A stretch of DNA of 8,739 bases, taken from NCBI GenBank assembly GCA_900553145.1, contig USCL01000160.1, positions 1-8,739 on the forward strand. Reading direction: 5' to 3'. The DNA is from an uncultured Desulfovibrio sp. (GTDB taxonomy: Bacteria; Desulfobacterota; Desulfovibrionia; Desulfovibrionales; Desulfovibrionaceae). A model generated the notes under the pieces. That model saw only the letters and a list, made by a program, of their open reading frames with translations, was not told the origin of the DNA and searched no databases. The number at the start of each line of letters is the position of its first letter. Within the stretch, counting starts at the first letter, position 1. A program made the translations under genes and the position numbers. Below, piece by piece: positions 6,358 to 8,739 of this stretch.

Positions 6358-7293
6358 ATGTACGGTGATCTCAAGATTCTGACTGGCACCTCGAACGCTC
6401 CTCTGGCTCAGGCCATTTGCGAGCACCTCGGCTGCCAGCTGACCCCTGCCCTGTGCGAGAAGTTCAGCGACGGCGAAAGCCGCATCGAAATCAGCAGCAG
6501 CGTCCGCGGCGACGACGTGTTCGTCATCCAGCCGACCTGTGCGCCCGTGAACTTCAATCTGATGCAGCTCTGCCTCATGCTCGACGCGCTCAAGCGCGCC
6601 AGCGCGGGCCGCATCACCGCTGTCATCCCCTACTACGGCTATGCCCGTCAGGACCGCAAGGTCAGCCCGCGCGCGCCCATCAGCGCCAAGCTCGTGGCCG
6701 ACTTCCTGTCGACCGCCGGCGCCAACCGCGTGGTGACCGTGGACCTGCATGCCGGCCAGATTCAGGGTTTCTTCAACTGCCCTGTGGACAACCTGTTTGC
6801 GTCTCAGGTGCTGCTCGAACCTTTCATGGCCATGAAGGGCGAGATTGTTGTCGTTTCCCCCGACGCCGGCGGCGTGGAGCGCGCCCGTTCCTTCGCCAAG
6901 CGCATTGAAGCGCCCCTCGCCATCATCGACAAGCGCCGCGACCGCCCCAATCAGGCGACCGCCACGCACGTCATCGGCGATGTGGACGGCAAGATCGCGG
7001 TGCTCGTGGATGACATCATCGACACGGCGGGGACGATCTGCGCCGGAGCCGAAGTGCTGCTCCGCGAAGGCGCCCGCGAAGTGTACGCCTGTGCCACGCA
7101 CGGCGTGCTTTCCGGCCCCGCCCTCGAACGGCTCAACAACTCGGTGTTCACCAAGGTCGTCGTGACCGACACGATCCCGTCCGGTGAACGTCTGGACGTG
7201 TGCTCGAAGCTGCAGGTCGTCTCCGTGGCCAGCCTCCTCGCCAAGAGCATCCACAACATCCATACCGGGTCGTCCGTAAGCGTGCTGTTCTAA
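6358..7293 (+). CDS. prs: Ribose-phosphate pyrophosphokinase (PRPP synthetase) Prs
   Basis: Prs transfers pyrophosphate from ATP to ribose 5-phosphate to make PRPP, the precursor of nucleotides, histidine, tryptophan and NAD. The 311-residue protein has normal class I length. Conserved blocks in order: FSDGES (37-42), PYYGYARQDRK (91-101, ATP-binding loop), VDLHAGQIQGFF (128-139), VVSPDAGGVERA (165-176), DKRR (191-194, catalytic lysine/arginine region), the PRPP/ribose-5-phosphate loop VDDIIDTAGT (217-226) and TDTIP (270-274). The reading frame is open further upstream through the tRNA gene, but that part is not protein-coding. The ATG at 6358 has GGAAGG nine bases upstream and begins the family-typical DLKILTGTSN. 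It is probably expressed both from the ispE promoter and from the promoter inside ispE. Confidence 0.97.
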   Translation: MYGDLKILTGTSNAPLAQAICEHLGCQLTPALCEKFSDGESRIEISSSVRGDDVFVIQPTCAPVNFNLMQLCLMLDALKRASAGRITAVIPYYGYARQDRKVSPRAPISAKLVADFLSTAGANRVVTVDLHAGQIQGFFNCPVDNLFASQVLLEPFMAMKGEIVVVSPDAGGVERARSFAKRIEAPLAIIDKRRDRPNQATATHVIGDVDGKIAVLVDDIIDTAGTICAGAEVLLREGAREVYACATHGVLSGPALERLNNSVFTKVVVTDTIPSGERLDVCSKLQVVSVASLLAKSIHNIHTGSSVSVLF

Positions 7294-7356
7294 GCGAACG
7301 GGAAGAAACCTCTCCGGCGTCCTCCGGGGCTCCGGTTCATCACAGCGAATCTACCA

Positions 7357-7376
7357 CCACGGCCTTTTTCCCGTGG
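7357..7376 (+). other. Hairpin in the rplY leader
   Basis: CCACGG (7357-7362) pairs with CCGTGG (7371-7376) around an 8-nt loop (CCTTTTTC), six bases before the AAGGAG ribosome-binding site of rplY. It lacks a T tract after the stem, so it is not a standard terminator. It may influence rplY translation. The rest of the 102-nt prs-rplY spacer holds three CTCCGG copies (7312, 7322, 7330) and nothing else recognisable. Confidence 0.35.
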
Positions 7377-7395
7377 AAGGGTAAGGAGAACATCC

Positions 7396-7974
7396 ATGTC
7401 CGATCTTAAAGTGCTCAGCGTGCAGAAGCGCGCCGGTCTCGGTAAGGGCGCCAACCGCCGCGCCCGTCAGGAAGAACTCATCCCCGGCGTGTTCTACACC
7501 GCCAAGGGCGAAAACCTCTCCGTGCAGATGTCCGCCCGCTCTTTTGCGAAGCTTTTCTCTCAGGTTGGCCGCACCACCGTGTTCAACCTTGACATCGAAG
7601 GTGACGGCACCCATCCCGTGCTGATCTGGGCTACGCAGCGCGACCCGATCACCAGCCGCTTCACGCACATCGACTTCTACGGCGTCGACCTCGAAAAGGC
7701 CGTGAAGATCACCGTTCCGGTCGAATTCACCGGCGTTGCCCGCGGTACCAAGGTGGGCGGCAAGCTCGAAACCTACCGCGAACAGGTCCAGCTCATGGCG
7801 AAGCCCCTCGATATGCCCTCCAAGGTCACCATCGACATCTCCGGCATGGATGTGGGCACCACCATCCAGATCGCCGACGTGCAGCTTCCCGAAGGCGTCA
7901 AGGCCGCCTATGACAACAACTACGCCATCGTGTCCGTGCTGATGCCCGGCGGCGATGACGCTGCCGCTGAATAA
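7396..7974 (+). CDS. rplY: 50S ribosomal protein L25, long Ctc/TL5 form
   Basis: This is a 5S rRNA-binding protein of the large ribosomal subunit. At 192 residues it is the long form (Ctc/TL5 type), unlike the 94-residue E. coli L25. The N-terminal domain has the 5S-binding pattern KRAGLGKGANRRARQEELIP (11-30) then GVFYTAKGE, followed by the L25 beta-barrel ending near WATQRDPITSRFTHIDFYGV (about 76-95). The second domain runs from about 96 to 182, with VPVEFTGVARGTKVGGKLET and DIADVQLPEGV-like segments. The protein ends in a short acidic tail DDAAAE. The start has a strong AAGGAG seven bases upstream. The position between prs and pth matches the conserved prs-rplY-pth order of many proteobacteria. 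Confidence 0.96.
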   Translation: MSDLKVLSVQKRAGLGKGANRRARQEELIPGVFYTAKGENLSVQMSARSFAKLFSQVGRTTVFNLDIEGDGTHPVLIWATQRDPITSRFTHIDFYGVDLEKAVKITVPVEFTGVARGTKVGGKLETYREQVQLMAKPLDMPSKVTIDISGMDVGTTIQIADVQLPEGVKAAYDNNYAIVSVLMPGGDDAAAE

Positions 7975-7986
7975 GCGCATTGTCCG

Positions 7987-8022
7987 GGAGGGGGCGGAAG
8001 GCTCAGGCTTTCCGCCCCCTCC
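7987..8022 (+). terminator. Long GC-rich hairpin after rplY (terminator-like, no T tract)
   Basis: A 16-bp stem pairs 7987-8002 with 8007-8022. The lower 12 pairs are perfect Watson-Crick pairs and the upper part has one G-T pair. The loop is TCAG. It begins 12 nt after the rplY stop. Only CTTCAAG follows, without a run of T, so strong intrinsic termination is doubtful. A 3'-end stabilising role or partial termination is as likely. Confidence 0.5.
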
Positions 8023-8053
8023 TTCAAGAACGGTCTTCCTGCCTTGGCTTTCA

Positions 8054-8088
8054 TGCGGGCCTCCGTTCCGCAGGGGGCAAGCTGCCCC
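8054..8088 (+). other. Two small stem-loops in the rplY-pth spacer
   Basis: TGCGG (8054-8058) pairs with CCGCA (8068-8072), and GGGGCA (8074-8079) pairs with TGCCCC (8083-8088) around a 3-nt loop. They lie between the rplY hairpin and the terminator at 8122. They may be chance structures in GC-rich DNA or part of a structured pth leader. Confidence 0.25.
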
Positions 8089-8121
8089 GGCAGGCATTGA
8101 CGGAAAGAAAGACGATTGGCG

Positions 8122-8146
8122 AGGAATCCGGCGGATTCCTTTTTTT
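8122..8146 (+). terminator. Intrinsic terminator between rplY and pth
   Basis: A perfect 8-bp stem AGGAATCC (8122-8129)/GGATTCCT (8133-8140) with a 3-nt GGC loop is followed directly by TTTTTT (8141-8146). This is a canonical rho-independent terminator for the prs-rplY transcript. It ends only 44 nt before pth, so pth expression must come from read-through, an attenuation switch or an undetected promoter. Confidence 0.8.
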
Positions 8147-8148
8147 GT

Positions 8149-8178
8149 GGCCTGCGCCCGTCAGGCCGTACGTTTTTT
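8149..8178 (+). terminator. Second hairpin with T tract directly before pth
   Basis: GGCCTG (8149-8154) pairs with CAGGCC (8162-8167) around a 7-nt loop. G-T pairs at the base can extend the stem, and TTTTTT follows at 8173-8178 after five bases. It is a weaker tandem terminator or attenuator element. The T run ends one base before the GAGAGG ribosome-binding site of pth (8179-8184). Confidence 0.5.
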
Positions 8179-8190
8179 GAGAGGTTTGAT

Positions 8191-8739
8191 ATGGCTGTCG
8201 CCGGACTTATCGTGGGCTTGGGCAATCCGGGCAAGCAATACGAATCGACCCGTCACAACATGGGGTTTCTGTTCGTGGACGAACTGTTGCGCGAGGCGAG
8301 GAACGTTTCCTCCATGTCCGGCGACAAGTTCCGCTGCGAGCTGTGGAAGGCGACCCTTCCGGGGAACCCGGATCAATGGCTCATCGCCAAGCCGCAGACC
8401 TTCATGAACCTTTCCGGCGAGTGCGTGCAGCCGCTGGCGGCGTGGCATCGCCTTCAGCCCGGGAACATCCTTGTCGTGCATGACGAACTGGACATCGCGC
8501 CGGGCCGGATGAAGTTCAAGAAGGGCGGAGGCAATGCCGGGCACAATGGCCTGAAGTCGATCACGCAGCGCCTCGGCACGCCGGATTTTTATCGCCTGCG
8601 CCTCGGCATAGGGCGTTCCCCGCATGGCGGCGAGGATACCGTGAACTGGGTCCTCGGGCGGCTTACGCCTGAGGCGCGGGAAGCTTTCCGCAAGCAGGTT
8701 CCCGCCGCGCTGGAGGTTGTCCGCCTGTTCGTCGAAGGT
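8191..8739 (+). CDS. pth: Peptidyl-tRNA hydrolase Pth (3' end outside window)
   Basis: Pth cleaves the ester bond of peptidyl-tRNAs that fall off stalled ribosomes, recycling tRNA. The first 183 codons are present with no stop before the window ends; family members are about 190-205 residues, so only the last few are missing. All key motifs are visible: GLIVGLGNPGKQYESTRHN (5-23, catalytic His22 and Asn12), AKPQTFMNLSG (66-76, Asn73), VVHDELDIAPG (95-105, Asp98), GGGNAGHNGLKSI (112-124, Asn119) and FYRLRLGIGR (133-142). The start ATG has GAGAGG six bases upstream. A terminator and a second hairpin lie directly upstream, so transcription from rplY is probably limited or regulated. Confidence 0.96.
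   Translation, partial: MAVAGLIVGLGNPGKQYESTRHNMGFLFVDELLREARNVSSMSGDKFRCELWKATLPGNPDQWLIAKPQTFMNLSGECVQPLAAWHRLQPGNILVVHDELDIAPGRMKFKKGGGNAGHNGLKSITQRLGTPDFYRLRLGIGRSPHGGEDTVNWVLGRLTPEAREAFRKQVPAALEVVRLFVEG

Noticed and set aside
6337..7263. 308-codon minus-strand open frame opposite prs
   Set aside because: prs on the plus strand is fully conserved; the opposite frame is a biased-composition shadow.
7351..8097. 248-codon minus-strand open frame opposite rplY
   Set aside because: rplY is a clear L25 protein with a good start; the minus frame has no motif and crosses the rplY 3' hairpin.
8097..8125. TTGACG at 8097-8102 as a pth promoter -35
   Set aside because: The hexamer 17 bp downstream (CGAGGA) does not resemble a -10, and any transcript would meet the terminator at once.
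1..8739. Possible defence, mobile or otherwise novel system
   Set aside because: All gene-sized regions are accounted for by liv transport genes and core genes; no transposase, integrase, nuclease, toxin or repeat array was seen on either strand.

Overview
The window looks like chromosomal DNA from a GC-rich bacterium. I favour the Desulfovibrionales (Desulfovibrio/Bilophila-like). That placement is an inference from protein flavour and gene order, not from a database search. Every gene found is a recognisable core or transport gene, and I see no insertion sequences, phage genes, CRISPR array, toxin-antitoxin pair or defence genes.

Left part, minus strand (about 50-5057): a complete high-affinity branched-chain amino acid (HAAT family) ABC importer in the order livJ-livH-livM-livG-livF. 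It comprises a secreted binding protein, two permeases and two ATPases. The last four genes are tightly packed: livH-livM are 11 nt apart, livM/livG overlap by 4 nt and livG/livF by 8 nt. livJ is separated from livH by a 227-nt spacer holding two strong stem-loops, a layout that usually lets the binding protein be made in excess over the membrane parts. An AT-rich hairpin at 1-27 probably ends the operon.

Middle (5058-5329): a divergent intergenic region with promoter-like hexamers on both strands and small inverted repeats.

Right part, plus strand (5330-8739): the housekeeping string ispE - tRNA-Gln(UUG) - prs - rplY - pth, a gene order known from many proteobacteria. ispE carries an apparent -1 frameshift in a G-rich tract near 5825-5844; one extra base would restore a normal 291-residue protein. 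A near-consensus sigma70 promoter (TTGACA-N17-TATAAG, 5920-5948) lies inside the 3' third of ispE and would drive tRNA-Gln and prs. The 216-nt rplY-pth spacer is full of stem-loops, including a clear intrinsic terminator followed by a second hairpin with a T tract just before pth. pth runs off the right edge.

No previously undescribed system is visible. The items most worth a second look are the ispE frameshift, the promoter inside ispE, and the terminator/attenuator architecture in front of pth and between livJ and livH.
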